Shown here piece by piece: positions 11,397 to 22,038 of a stretch of DNA of 64,000 nucleotides. The notes beneath the pieces are model-generated. The model ran no database searches, was not told the DNA's origin, and saw only the letters and a list, made by a program, of their open reading frames with translations. A program made the position numbers and the translations under genes. This stretch comes from Lysobacter dokdonensis DS-58 (GTDB taxonomy: Bacteria > Pseudomonadota > Gammaproteobacteria > Xanthomonadales > Xanthomonadaceae), in assembly GCF_000770795.1 (NCBI RefSeq), contig NZ_JRKJ01000002.1, positions 1 to 64,000 of the forward strand, written 5' to 3'. Position 1 is the stretch's first letter; the number at the start of each line of letters is the position of its first letter.

Positions 11397-12953
11397 ATGA
11401 TTTCGTTGTCCCGCCGTCGCTTCCTGCAAGGGGCCAGCGCGATGCCGCTGGCCACGTGGCTGTCCAGCAACGCGTTCGCGCAGTCGCTCCCCCTGGTGCG
11501 TTACGACATCGCCTCGCCGCAGGGCCTGGACATGCTCACGACGTACGCCAACGCGATGCGCACGATGCTCGCCAAGCCGGAAACCGATCCGACCAGCTGG
11601 CTGTGGCAGTGGTACTCGCACTTCGTCAACGGTGCGACCACGAAAGCCGCCGAACTCACGCGCATCTTCGGCACGACGGTGACGCCGCAGAGCACGCTCG
11701 CCAACGAGATGTGGAATACCTGCCAGTCGCACGCCGGGCAGAACACCAACCACTTCCTGCCGTGGCATCGCATGTTCGTGTTCTTCTTCGAACAGATCAT
11801 CCGCGAAGTCAGCGGCCGCCCGGACTTCACCCTCCCCTATTGGGATTACACCTCCGCCGATCCGCTCAAGCGCGGCATCGTGCCGCTGCAGTTCCGGTTG
11901 AAGCTGGACCCGGTGTTCAACGTGCTGTATCGCGCCGATCGCACGACGCTCGCCAACACCGGCCAGCGCATCGACAAGACGCAGCCGACCGACCAGATGG
12001 ACATCAGCGCGACGATGGCGTGCGCGGCGTACAGCACGGTCGGCACGGTGCTCGGTTTCTGCCGCTCGATCGACTCCAACATCCACGGCCGCATCCACGT
12101 GCTGGTCGGTAATGCGAAGAACATGGGCGCGGTGCCGTACGCGGCGCGCGACCCGCTGTTCTGGGTGCACCACTCGAACATCGACCGCCTGTGGGAGAGC
12201 TGGAACAAGAACTACGCGGGCGTGAATCCCGTCTCCACGTGGGGCAACACGCAGTTCGTGTTCGCCGATCGCCTGGGCCAGCGCGTCACCGGCCGGCTGA
12301 AGGAGTTCTTCGACCTGGGCCTGCTCGGCTACCAGTACGACCAGCTCGTGGCGCCGCCGCCTCCGCCTCCGCCGCCCCCGGAGACCCCGCCGGCTGCGGG
12401 ACAGACAACGCCCAAGAAGAAGAAGACCGTCGCGCCCTCCAACGCGCAGCGGGTCGCCGCCTTGATGGTGAGCCCGCCCGAGCGCGTGGCGTCGTCACTG
12501 AAGATGGCCGAACTCGGCGCAGCCAACACGCGCGTCACCGTGCAGCGCCTGGCCGCCGCGCGTCAGATCTCGCCGATGCTCGGCCTGGTGCCGGCGACGG
12601 CCCCGCAACGCACATACCTGGTATTGAAGAACCTGCACACCTGGAAGCAGCCGGAAGTGCTGTACCACGTGTACCTGGGCCCGGCGAAGGGCAACGCGCT
12701 GAACAAGAACACCTACGTCGGCGCCATCAACTTCTTCGACGCCGAATTCCACGACCACGGCGGCCACGGCGCGAAGCTGGACACCGCCTTGGGCGAGAAC
12801 TTCTTCAGCTTCGACGTGACCGACTTGCTGCGCCGTTTCGAACGTGGCGGCGCGGTGGCGCGCAATGCATTGCAGGTGACCTTCGTGCCGGGCGGAAAGC
12901 CCACGCAGGGTGCCGGCAGCATGGTCGCCACGATCGAGTTGGTCCGGCAGTAA
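11397..12953 (+). CDS. Tat-exported tyrosinase/polyphenol oxidase-like copper oxidase (first of a tandem pair)
   Basis: A 518-residue type 3 copper protein that probably oxidises phenols to quinones in the periplasm or outside the cell. It starts with a twin-arginine signal (SRRRFLQG, residues 5-12). CuA ligands are likely His75 (WYSHF), His112 (CQSH) and His124 (LPWHR). CuB ligands are likely His230 and His234 (IHGRIH) and His258 or 259 (WVHHSN). The domain ends in a Tyr motif (GYQYD), followed by a proline run (about 320-328) and a KKKK patch. The C-terminal part (about 400-515) resembles the KFDV-type C-terminal domain of plant polyphenol oxidases (YLVLKNLHTWKQPEVLYHVY to FSFDVTDLL). GGAG precedes the ATG. 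Cys109 beside His112 could form a Cys-His thioether, as in fungal enzymes; this is inference. Substrate unknown. Confidence 0.85.
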   Translation: MISLSRRRFLQGASAMPLATWLSSNAFAQSLPLVRYDIASPQGLDMLTTYANAMRTMLAKPETDPTSWLWQWYSHFVNGATTKAAELTRIFGTTVTPQSTLANEMWNTCQSHAGQNTNHFLPWHRMFVFFFEQIIREVSGRPDFTLPYWDYTSADPLKRGIVPLQFRLKLDPVFNVLYRADRTTLANTGQRIDKTQPTDQMDISATMACAAYSTVGTVLGFCRSIDSNIHGRIHVLVGNAKNMGAVPYAARDPLFWVHHSNIDRLWESWNKNYAGVNPVSTWGNTQFVFADRLGQRVTGRLKEFFDLGLLGYQYDQLVAPPPPPPPPPETPPAAGQTTPKKKKTVAPSNAQRVAALMVSPPERVASSLKMAELGAANTRVTVQRLAAARQISPMLGLVPATAPQRTYLVLKNLHTWKQPEVLYHVYLGPAKGNALNKNTYVGAINFFDAEFHDHGGHGAKLDTALGENFFSFDVTDLLRRFERGGAVARNALQVTFVPGGKPTQGAGSMVATIELVRQ

Positions 12954-12964
12954 ACGAAGGCAAA

Positions 12965-12994
12965 CCGCTGCGCGCCGACGCAGGCGCGCAGCGG
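12965..12994. terminator. Strong hairpin after the first tyrosinase gene
   Basis: The arms CCGCTGCGCGCC and GGCGCGCAGCGG pair perfectly over 12 bp with a six-base loop, starting 12 bases after the stop codon. No T-run follows, so it may stabilise the upstream message or act as a weak or Rho-assisted terminator between the two tyrosinase genes. A second, shorter hairpin lies at 13050-13072. Confidence 0.45.
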
Positions 12995-13129
12995 CGGCAG
13001 GGGGCCGTCTTCGTGCGTTACTTGAGGTCGCTTACACCCTGCCATCACCCGGACGGGCGTCATGCTCGTCCGTAATCGCGGCAGGGGGCGAAGTCTCCTG
13101 CTGCACGCGCAATTTGCAGGAGAACCACC

Positions 13130-14623
13130 GTGAGCGACCTCACCCGACGCAACCTGATCAAAGGCATCGCGGCCACGCCGCTGGTGTTCGGCTTCGCGCG
13201 CAACGCGCGCGCCGCCACCTTCCTTCGGTGCGATCTGTCAACGCCGGGCGGCCAGGACATGCTGGCGACGTATGCCGATGCCATCCGCCTGATGCAGGCG
13301 ATGGGCCCCGAGAACCCCTTGAGCTGGCTGTGGCAGTGGTACACCCACTTCACCGACGGTGCGACGAACAAGGCCGCCGAAATCGCGCGCGTGTGGGGCG
13401 AAACCGTCACGCCGCAGCGTACGCTGGCCGAGGAAGTCTGGAACACCTGCCAATCGCACGCGGGCCAGAGCTCGAACTTCTTCCTGCCGTGGCACCGTTA
13501 CTACGTCTTCATGCTCGAGCGCATCATCCGCTCGGTCACGGGGCGCGTGGATTTCGCGATGCCCTACTGGAACTACACGTCCGCCGATCCCGCGCAACGC
13601 GGCGTGGTGCCGTTGCAGTTCCGCTTGCCCGACGACCCGGTGTTCGGCGTGCTGTATCGCCCGAACCGCGTCTCGCGCGCGAACAACGGCCTGCCGATCC
13701 ATGCGTTGCAGCCCGGCGATGCGATGAACATCGACGAGGCGATGTCGAAGACGAACTACAGCACCGTCGGCAGCGTCACCGGCTTCGGCCGTACGCTCGA
13801 TTCGACCATCCACGGCCGCATCCACACGCTGGTGGGCAACACGCGCGGCATGGGCGCGGTGCCGTACGCCGGCAACGACCCGCTGTTCTTCGTGCACCAC
13901 TGCAACATCGACCGCATGTGGGCCAGCTGGAACAGGAACGGCAACAAGAACCCGACCGACGCGGTGGCCAATCCCTGGATCAACAACGCGTTCGTCCTGG
14001 CCGACGAACGCGGCCTGCGCGCATCGCGCAGCAGCAAGAACCTCTTCAGCGTGTTGCAGTTGGGCTACGACTACGACGCGTTCTTCCCGCGTCCGCCCGT
14101 GCAGCCGACGACGCCACCGGCCACCACGCTCATGGCGAAGGCCGTCTCGGGCGCGCAGAAGGTCGCTTCCTCGGTGAACATGGTGACGCTGGGCAAGGCC
14201 GCGGCGACGGTGAAGCTCGCGCGCCAGCCCAACGCGAAGGCGACGAACATGCTGGGCCTGGACAGCGACGCGCGCCGCACCTACCTGGTGCTGCGCAAGC
14301 TGCATGCATGGAAGCAGCCGGGCGTGCTCTTCCACGTGTACCTGTGCGACACGCCGAATGCGCCGGTCGCGGCGAAGAACTACGTGGGCAACATCAACTT
14401 CTTCGATGCCGAATTCCACGACCACGGCGGCGGCAGCAAACTGGATACCGCGCTGGGCGACAACATCTACAGCTTCGACGTCACGCCGTTGCTGTCGGGC
14501 ATGGCGAAGACCAGCCGGGCGAGCACGGCGCGCGACCAGTTGTTCGTGAAGATCGTGCCGGGCGGTACCCCGGAAACCGGCGCGGACGCGATGATCGCGC
14601 AGGTGGATCTGATCCGGCAGTAA
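13130..14623 (+). CDS. Tat-exported tyrosinase/polyphenol oxidase-like copper oxidase (second of the pair)
   Basis: A 497-residue paralogue of the preceding gene. The twin-arginine signal reads TRRNLIKG (residues 5-12). The copper ligands line up: His73 (WYTHF), His110 (CQSH), His122 (LPWHR), His228 and His232 (IHGRIH) and His256 or 257 (FVHHCN). The linker is shorter, with a Pro/Thr stretch and no long proline run, and the C-terminal domain (about 385-495, YLVLRKLHAWKQPGVLFHVY to YSFDVTPLL) is kept. The start is GTG with GCAGGAG seven bases upstream. A 176-base spacer with its own hairpins separates the two genes, so they may be independently expressed. The duplication looks old, because most positions outside the copper motifs differ. 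Confidence 0.85.
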   Translation: MSDLTRRNLIKGIAATPLVFGFARNARAATFLRCDLSTPGGQDMLATYADAIRLMQAMGPENPLSWLWQWYTHFTDGATNKAAEIARVWGETVTPQRTLAEEVWNTCQSHAGQSSNFFLPWHRYYVFMLERIIRSVTGRVDFAMPYWNYTSADPAQRGVVPLQFRLPDDPVFGVLYRPNRVSRANNGLPIHALQPGDAMNIDEAMSKTNYSTVGSVTGFGRTLDSTIHGRIHTLVGNTRGMGAVPYAGNDPLFFVHHCNIDRMWASWNRNGNKNPTDAVANPWINNAFVLADERGLRASRSSKNLFSVLQLGYDYDAFFPRPPVQPTTPPATTLMAKAVSGAQKVASSVNMVTLGKAAATVKLARQPNAKATNMLGLDSDARRTYLVLRKLHAWKQPGVLFHVYLCDTPNAPVAAKNYVGNINFFDAEFHDHGGGSKLDTALGDNIYSFDVTPLLSGMAKTSRASTARDQLFVKIVPGGTPETGADAMIAQVDLIRQ

Positions 14624-14633
14624 GCCGGATCAG
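14609..14633. terminator. Hairpin with the stop codon in its loop, between convergent genes
   Basis: The arms CTGATCCGGC and GCCGGATCAG are perfect over 10 bp, and the loop AGTAA contains the TAA stop of the second tyrosinase gene. It lies six bases from the dnaJ stop on the other strand, so it could end transcription from both sides. No T-run is present. Confidence 0.4.
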
Positions 14634-14638
14634 CTGCA

Positions 14639-15763
14639 TCAACTCGTCATCCGGTCCCAGAAACCCTTGACGCCATCCAGGAACGTACTCGCCTTCGGCG
14701 AGTGCTTCCGCGCGCCTTCGCCGACGAAGGTCGCTTCGAACTTCTCCAGCAAGTCGCGCTGTTCCGCCGTGAGATTCACCGGCGTTTCGACGACGGCCTT
14801 GCAGTAGAGATCGCCCGGCGCGCGGCTGCGCACCGAACGCACGCCGCGGTCGCGCAGGCGGAACACCTTGCCCGTCTGCGTTTCGGCGGGGATGCGCAGT
14901 TCGAGGTCGCCGTGCAGCGTGGGCACGCGGATGATGTCGCCCAGCGCCGCCTGCGAGATGCGCAGCGGGATGTCGCAATGCAGGTCGTCGCCGTCGCGCT
15001 CGAAAATGTCGTGCGGGCGCACGCGCACTTCGACGAACAGATCGCCCGGCGGCGTGCCCGGCGGGCCGGCTTCGCCTTCGCCCTGCAGGCGGATGCGGTC
15101 GCCGTTGTCGACGCCCGCGGGGATCTTCACCGAGAGGACCTTCTCTTCCTCCAGGCGTCCCTGCCCCATGCACGGCTTGCACGGATTGGGAATGGTCTTG
15201 CCGCGCCCGGCGCAATGCGGGCACGTCTGCTGCATCTGGAAGATGCCGCGCTGCATGCGCACCTGGCCGCGTCCGTGGCAGGTCTGGCAGTCCTCGAGCA
15301 CGCCGTCGTTGGAGCCGGTGCCCGCGCAGTGGTGGCACGACACCAACGTCGGCACTTCGATGCGCTTTTCCAGGCCCGCGACAGCTTCCTCGAGATCGAG
15401 CTCCATCACGTATCCGATGTCGGCGCCGCGACGTGGACCGCCGCGCGCGCCGCCACCGAAGATGTTGCCGAAGATGTCCCCGAAGATATCGCCCATGTCG
15501 GAGTAGCCCGGTCCGCCCGGGCCACCGCCGCCCATGCCGTGTTCGAACGCGGCATGGCCGTGCTGGTCGTACACGCGGCGCTTGGCCGGCTCCGACAGCA
15601 CTTCGTAGGCTTCCTTGCATTCCTTGAACGCGGCTTCCGCGGCGTGGTCGCCGGGGTTGCGGTCCGGGTGATGCTTCATCGCGCTGCGACGATAGGCCTT
15701 CTTCAGGTCATCGTCGCTGGCGTCCCGGGCAACGCCGAGGACTTCGTAGTAGTCGCGTTTCAT
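14639..15763 (-). CDS. dnaJ: Co-chaperone DnaJ (Hsp40)
   Basis: DnaJ delivers unfolded proteins to DnaK and stimulates its ATPase. The 374-residue type I protein has the J domain with HPD in MKHHPDRN (about residues 25-40), a Gly-rich stretch (about 75-110), and the four zinc-binding repeats [24 protein letters not shown] and CKPCMGQG, then the substrate-binding beta domains. It follows dnaK by six bases and is the last gene of the heat-shock operon. Confidence 0.98.
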   Translation of the reverse strand: MKRDYYEVLGVARDASDDDLKKAYRRSAMKHHPDRNPGDHAAEAAFKECKEAYEVLSEPAKRRVYDQHGHAAFEHGMGGGGPGGPGYSDMGDIFGDIFGNIFGGGARGGPRRGADIGYVMELDLEEAVAGLEKRIEVPTLVSCHHCAGTGSNDGVLEDCQTCHGRGQVRMQRGIFQMQQTCPHCAGRGKTIPNPCKPCMGQGRLEEEKVLSVKIPAGVDNGDRIRLQGEGEAGPPGTPPGDLFVEVRVRPHDIFERDGDDLHCDIPLRISQAALGDIIRVPTLHGDLELRIPAETQTGKVFRLRDRGVRSVRSRAPGDLYCKAVVETPVNLTAEQRDLLEKFEATFVGEGARKHSPKASTFLDGVKGFWDRMTS

Positions 15764-15769
15764 CCGTGC

Positions 15770-17686
<1,917 letters not shown>

Positions 17687-17752
17687 GGTGTGTCTCCCTC
17701 GAAACTTTCTTTGATCGAATGTGTCGGCGGCCGCGCCGCCGGAATGTCTGCG

Positions 17753-17780
17753 ATGTAGGGGTTCGCGCGGCCGCTTCAAG
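17753..17780 (-). promoter_or_regulatory. Sigma-32-like heat-shock promoter of dnaK
   Basis: The minus strand reads CTTGAAG, 12 bases, then CCCCTACAT, close to the sigma-32 consensus CTTGAAA and CCCCATNT with allowed spacing. It lies in the grpE-dnaK gap and would give dnaK-dnaJ extra heat-induced transcription independent of the hrcA end of the operon. Confidence 0.65.
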
Positions 17781-17798
17781 TGGCCGCGGCGCCCGTGT

Positions 17799-18302
17799 TC
17801 AGTCGTGTTTGGCCACCACCACCAGCGCCGGGCGCAGGAGGCGGTCGTTCAGCACGTAGCCTTTCTGGAAGACCTGCGCCACGGCGCCGGGCGGCAGCGC
17901 GCCGGCCTCGACCATGCTCATGGCTTGGTGCTTCTCCGGGTCGAAGCTGTCGCCCGGCAGGGGCGCCACCTCGATCAGCCCGTTCGACGCGGCGATGCGG
18001 TGCAGCTGGCGCAGCGTGAGCTCCATGCCTTCGCGCAGCGGGTCGGCCTTCTCGGCCGCGGCCAGGCCGGCTTCCATGCTGTCGAACAGGGGCAGCAGCT
18101 CGGAGAGCAGGCGCTCATTGGCGAACTTGCGCGCCATGTCGACGTCGCGTGCCAGGCGCTTGCGCTGGTTGTCGAGGTCGGCGCGCTCGCGCAGTTGCTC
18201 GGCGCGCAGTTGTTCGATTTCGCCGCGGAGGGCTTCGATCTGGTCCTGCGGCGAGGCGTCGGAATCGAGCGTCGCGCCGCCTTCCTGGGGGTCTTGGGTC
18301 AT
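17799..18302 (-). CDS. grpE: Nucleotide exchange factor GrpE
   Basis: GrpE releases ADP from DnaK. The 167-residue product has an acidic start ([15 protein letters not shown]), a long N-terminal helix (about 20-60, [17 protein letters not shown]), the [12 protein letters not shown] segment and the C-terminal beta domain with [13 protein letters not shown] and [20 protein letters not shown]. It sits between hrcA and dnaK, with a sigma-32-like promoter overlapping the end of hrcA. Confidence 0.97.
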   Translation of the reverse strand: MTQDPQEGGATLDSDASPQDQIEALRGEIEQLRAEQLRERADLDNQRKRLARDVDMARKFANERLLSELLPLFDSMEAGLAAAEKADPLREGMELTLRQLHRIAASNGLIEVAPLPGDSFDPEKHQAMSMVEAGALPPGAVAQVFQKGYVLNDRLLRPALVVVAKHD

Positions 18303-18347
18303 GCCGGTGGTCCGTGAACGGCGGCATCCTCGCCGCCCGTGGCACAG

Positions 18348-18376
18348 CGATGCGGCCGCCGGCGCCCGCTTTCAAG
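18348..18376 (-). promoter_or_regulatory. Sigma-32-like promoter of grpE embedded in the hrcA stop
   Basis: The minus strand has a perfect CTTGAAA -35 element whose TGA is the hrcA stop codon, then 13 bases, then GCCGCATC as a weaker -10. A predicted start about 40 bases before grpE fits. Xanthomonas grpE-dnaK genes are known to be heat-induced, so the position makes sense, but the -10 is imperfect. Confidence 0.5.
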
Positions 18377-19427
18377 TCCCCGAGGACGACTCCAGCGCCT
18401 GCCCGAGTACCCCGGCGGCGGCCTGCACCACCGGGATCACGCGGTCGTAGGCCATCCGCGTGGGGCCGATGACCCCGAGCACGCCCAGCACGCGGCCGCC
18501 GGCGCCGTAGGGCGCGGTCACCAGCGAGACCGATTCGAGCGGCGCGATCCCGCTCTCCTCGCCGATGAACACGCGCACGCCCGGGGCGCGGGCCGTGCGT
18601 TCGAGCAACTGCAGGATCTCGCGCTTGCGGGAGAAGGCTTCGAACAGTTCGCGCAACCGATCGAGGTCCGACAAGTCCTGCACGCCCATCAGGCGGGTCT
18701 GGCCGGCGAGCACGACGTCGTCCCCGCCGCCCGGCGCCAGCGCCTGTTCGGCCAGCTCCACCGTGTGGGCCATCAGCGTTTCCATCTCCAGGCGCGCCGC
18801 GCGCAGCTCGTGCACGAGCGTCACGCGGATCTCCTGCAACGGGCGCCCGGCGAAATGCTGGTTGAGGTAATTGGCGACGCGTTCGAGTTCGCCCGAATCC
18901 CACGCACGGCGCGTGTGCAGGATGCGGTTCTGCACGTCGTTGTCGGCGAAGACGAGGATCGCGAGCACGCGGTTGGCGTCGAGCGAGACGAAGTCGATGT
19001 GGCGGAAGGCGAATTGCTCGCGCTTCGGCACGCCGACCACGCCGACGAAATGCGTCATCGCCGACAGCAGTTCGGAGGCGTTGCCCAGCAACGCCTGCGT
19101 CCCCGACCCGGCCGGCATCTCCTGCCGCAGCCGCACGAGTTCGCTTTCGGGCAGCGGTTTGACCTGCAGCAGCGAATCGACGAACACGCGATAACCCTGC
19201 GTGGTCGGGACGCGCCCGGCGGAGGTATGCGGCGAAGTCAGCAAGCCGCCCTCTTCCAGGTCCCCGAGGATGTTGCGGATGGTGGCCGGACTGATGTCCA
19301 GGCCCGAGTGGCGCGCCAGCGTCTGCGAACCGACGGGCTCGCCATCGCGGATGTACCGCCCGATCAGCGTGCGCAGCAACTGCCGTGCGCGCGGGTCGAG
19401 TTCAGCATCGGGGGGACGTGGGGCCAT
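18372..19427 (-). CDS. hrcA: Heat-inducible transcription repressor HrcA
   Basis: HrcA represses chaperone operons by binding CIRCE elements and is kept active by GroEL. The 351-residue product has the N-terminal winged-helix region with HSGLDISPATIRNILGDLEE and GLLTSPHTSAGRVPTTQGYR (each 20 residues), a GAF-like core with VFIGEES, and the C-terminal VLGVIGPTRMAYDRVIP. No CIRCE is visible upstream of this operon, so here HrcA probably regulates groESL elsewhere. It is divergent from recN with an 81-base gap. Confidence 0.96.
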   Translation of the reverse strand: MAPRPPDAELDPRARQLLRTLIGRYIRDGEPVGSQTLARHSGLDISPATIRNILGDLEEGGLLTSPHTSAGRVPTTQGYRVFVDSLLQVKPLPESELVRLRQEMPAGSGTQALLGNASELLSAMTHFVGVVGVPKREQFAFRHIDFVSLDANRVLAILVFADNDVQNRILHTRRAWDSGELERVANYLNQHFAGRPLQEIRVTLVHELRAARLEMETLMAHTVELAEQALAPGGGDDVVLAGQTRLMGVQDLSDLDRLRELFEAFSRKREILQLLERTARAPGVRVFIGEESGIAPLESVSLVTAPYGAGGRVLGVLGVIGPTRMAYDRVIPVVQAAAGVLGQALESSSGT

Positions 19428-19433
19428 GTCGGC

Positions 19434-19462
19434 GGTATAAGCCCGTGGCGCGACACGCGCAA
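19434..19462 (-). promoter_or_regulatory. Possible sigma-70 promoter of hrcA with a very short leader
   Basis: The minus strand has TTGCGC, 17 bases, TATACC. The -10 ends six bases before the hrcA ATG, so a transcript starting at normal distance would be leaderless or nearly so. There is no recognisable ribosome site before hrcA, which agrees. The -35 box is weak. Confidence 0.4.
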
Positions 19463-19508
19463 GGCGGAATCTCTTCGGGCGAGACGCAGGACCGTTTACG
19501 CTAACGCC

Positions 19509-21179
19509 ATGCTCACGCACCTCGCCCTCCAGGACTTCGCCGTCGTCCGCGCCGCCGAACTCGATTTCGGCCCCGGCCTCACCGTGATTTCCGGCGAAAC
19601 CGGCGCCGGCAAGTCGCTGCTCGTCGATGCGCTGGGGTTCCTCTCCGGCGCGCGCGGCGACAGCGGCGTGGTCCGCCACGGTGCGGAACGCGCGGAACTG
19701 ATCGCCGTCTTCGCGCTGCACGATGCGCCCGAAGCAGCCGCATGGCTGCGCGAGCAGGAACTCGACGACGATGGGCAGGCGTGCCAGCTGCGCCGCACGC
19801 TGCGGGCCGATGGCGGGTCGAAGGCGTGGATCAACGGGCGGCCGGCGACGATAGCGCAACTGTCCGAGATCGCCGGGCTGCTGGTCGAAATCCACGGCCA
19901 GCACGAACACCAGGCGTTGATGTCGCGCGGCTCGCAACTGGCGCTGCTCGACGCCTTCGGCCGCAACGATGCCAAGCTCGCCGACGTGCAGGCCGCCGCG
20001 CGTGCATGGACCGCGCTGGTGCGCGAACGCGACGCGCTCTCGCAACGTGGCGACCCCGGCGACCGCATTGCCTTCCTCGAACACCAACTGGCCGAATTGC
20101 GCCGCGAAGCGCTGGAACCCGACGCCTTCGCCGACCTCGTCGCCACGCACAAGCGCCACGCGCACGCCGCGGGGTTGATCGCCGCGTGCGATGCCGCGGG
20201 CGGACGCCTCGGCGGCGAAGACGGGCCGTCGCTCGGCCGCCAGTTGCAACAGATGCGCAACGATCTCGCGCGCCAGGCCGAGCACGAACCACGCCTGGCC
20301 GAAATCGACGCGATGCTCGACATCGCCGCGATCCAGCTCGACGAAGCGGCTTCGTTGCTGGAACGCGTGCGTGCCGACCTCGACATCGACCCGGCCGCAT
20401 TCGACACGCTCGACCGCAAGTTGGTGCAACTCCACGACCTCGCGCGCAAGCACCGCGTCGCGCCCGACGCGCTGGCCGCGCAACGCGACGCCATCGAGGC
20501 CGAAGCCGTGGCGCTGCAGGGTTCCGAAGAACGCGTGCGCGCGCTCGATGGCGAGATCGACACCGCCCGCAGCACCTGGAAGAAAGCCGCCGATGCGCTG
20601 ACGAAGGCGCGCACCAAGGCGGCTGAAACGTTGTCGACGTCGACGACCGCGCTGATCGGCGAACTCGGCATGGGCGGCGGGCGCTTCTCCGTGTCGATCG
20701 AACCGAACACCAACGGTGATCCCGATCCGCAGGGCGCCGAACGGATCGAATTCCTCGTCGCCGCCAACCTCGGACAACCGGCGCGCGCGCTCCGCAAGGT
20801 TGCCTCGGGCGGCGAACTCTCGCGCATTTCGCTGGCCATCGAAGTCGCCGCACTCGGCCTGGACGCCGTCCCGACGATGGTCTTCGACGAAGTGGACTCG
20901 GGCATCGGCGGCGCGGTGGCGGACATCGTCGGCCAGAAACTCCGCGCACTGGGCGGCACGCGCCAGGCGTTGTGCGTCACGCACCTGCCGCAAGTGGCCG
21001 CGCAAGGCCACGCGCACTACCGCGTCAGCAAGGCCGCCACCGACGGCATGACGCAAAGCGCCGTGCGCAAGCTCGAAGCGAAGGAACGCGAGGAAGAACT
21101 CGCCCGCATGCTGGGCGGCGTGGAAGTGAGCAAGGAAGCCCGCGCGGCGGCGCGAAGGCTGCTGGCGGACGCGAACTAA
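19509..21179 (+). CDS. recN: DNA repair protein RecN
   Basis: RecN is an SMC-like ATPase that acts early in double-strand-break repair. The 556-residue product has Walker A SGETGAGKS near the N-terminus after MLTHLALQDFAVV, a long coiled-coil middle (about 150-370), and the C-terminal signature and Walker B region KVASGGELSRISLA and TMVFDEVDSGIGG. No LexA-type box was recognised upstream. Its last four bases overlap the end of convergent fur. Confidence 0.96.
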   Translation: MLTHLALQDFAVVRAAELDFGPGLTVISGETGAGKSLLVDALGFLSGARGDSGVVRHGAERAELIAVFALHDAPEAAAWLREQELDDDGQACQLRRTLRADGGSKAWINGRPATIAQLSEIAGLLVEIHGQHEHQALMSRGSQLALLDAFGRNDAKLADVQAAARAWTALVRERDALSQRGDPGDRIAFLEHQLAELRREALEPDAFADLVATHKRHAHAAGLIAACDAAGGRLGGEDGPSLGRQLQQMRNDLARQAEHEPRLAEIDAMLDIAAIQLDEAASLLERVRADLDIDPAAFDTLDRKLVQLHDLARKHRVAPDALAAQRDAIEAEAVALQGSEERVRALDGEIDTARSTWKKAADALTKARTKAAETLSTSTTALIGELGMGGGRFSVSIEPNTNGDPDPQGAERIEFLVAANLGQPARALRKVASGGELSRISLAIEVAALGLDAVPTMVFDEVDSGIGGAVADIVGQKLRALGGTRQALCVTHLPQVAAQGHAHYRVSKAATDGMTQSAVRKLEAKEREEELARMLGGVEVSKEARAAARRLLADAN

Positions 21180-21577
21180 CGCTTCTTGCGGACGTACAAC
21201 ACCAAAGCGTGTTCTTCGATGTCGTAGCCGTGCTTGGCCGCGATCTGCTTCTGCAGCTCCTCGATCTCCGCGCTCTGGAACTCGATGACCTTGCCGGTCT
21301 CGATGTCGACCATGTGGTCGTGGTGTTCCCCGCGATCGAGTTCGTAGACGGCGTGCCCGCCTTCGAAGTTGTGCTTGAGCACCAGCCCGGCGGCCTCGAA
21401 CTGCGTCAGCACCCGGTAGACGGTGGCCAGGCCGATCTCGTCCCCGTGGTCCAGCAACTGGCGATAAATGTCCTCCGCCGTCATGTGCTTCGGGCGGGTT
21501 TGCTCCAGCAGCTCGAGGATCCGCATGCGCGGATGGGTGACCTTGAGCCCGGCCTTGCGGAGATCCTGCTGTTCCAT
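21176..21577 (-). CDS. fur: Ferric uptake regulator Fur
   Basis: Fur represses iron acquisition genes when loaded with Fe(II). The product from the chosen ATG is 133 residues, beginning MEQQDLRKAGLKVTHPRMRI. It has the winged-helix DNA-binding part (LATVYRVLTQFEAAGLV) and the metal site EHHDHMVD, but lacks the C-terminal CxxC zinc pairs found in E. coli Fur, as usual for Xanthomonads. An ATG six codons upstream is possible. It is divergent from bamE/omlA, 50 bases apart, an arrangement conserved in Pseudomonas and Xanthomonas. Confidence 0.95.
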   Translation of the reverse strand: MEQQDLRKAGLKVTHPRMRILELLEQTRPKHMTAEDIYRQLLDHGDEIGLATVYRVLTQFEAAGLVLKHNFEGGHAVYELDRGEHHDHMVDIETGKVIEFQSAEIEELQKQIAAKHGYDIEEHALVLYVRKKR

Positions 21578-21627
21578 GGCGGCGGAGTGTATCATCGGCC
21601 CCTCCCCGCGCCGCCCATAGCCACCGA

Positions 21628-22029
21628 ATGCGCAAGCTGCTGATCGCCCTCGCCCTCGCCGCCCTCACCTCCGGTTGCGGCATGCTGTACCGCACGCCGA
21701 TCTACCAGGGCAACCTGCTCGAGAAGTCGAACGTCGAGCAACTCCAGCAAGGCATGGACAAGCGCCAGGTGATGAACCTGCTCGGCTCGCCCTCCGTCGC
21801 CGACCCGTTCCACCACGACCGCTGGGATTACGTCGCCACGCAGCGCACCGGACGCGTGGGCGCCACGGAAAAGAAGACGCTCACCCTGTGGTTCGAGAAC
21901 GACCAGCTGGCCAAGTGGGACGGCGAGTACTTCGGCGAGCAGGACGAACAGCTCTCCAAGGAAATGCGCGACCACTACGGCAACCTGCCGGTCGACAAGA
22001 AAAAGAAGCAGCAGCAGCGCAAGCGCTGA
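21628..22029 (+). CDS. bamE: Outer membrane assembly lipoprotein BamE (OmlA/SmpA)
   Basis: BamE is a lipoprotein of the BAM complex that inserts beta-barrel proteins into the outer membrane. The 133-residue product has a lipobox (ALTSGC) after a hydrophobic signal and the family segment YQGNLLEKSNVEQLQQGMDK, then VMNLLGSPSVADPFHHDRWD. The Lys/Gln-rich tail (KKKKQQQRKR) is unusual in composition but common in relatives. It is known as omlA in Xanthomonas, divergent from fur. Confidence 0.93.
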   Translation: MRKLLIALALAALTSGCGMLYRTPIYQGNLLEKSNVEQLQQGMDKRQVMNLLGSPSVADPFHHDRWDYVATQRTGRVGATEKKTLTLWFENDQLAKWDGEYFGEQDEQLSKEMRDHYGNLPVDKKKKQQQRKR

Positions 22030-22038
22030 CCTTCGGCG

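Noticed and set aside
19428-19508. CIRCE element upstream of hrcA
   Set aside because: No TTAGCACTC/GAGTGCTAA-type repeat is present in the short divergent gap.
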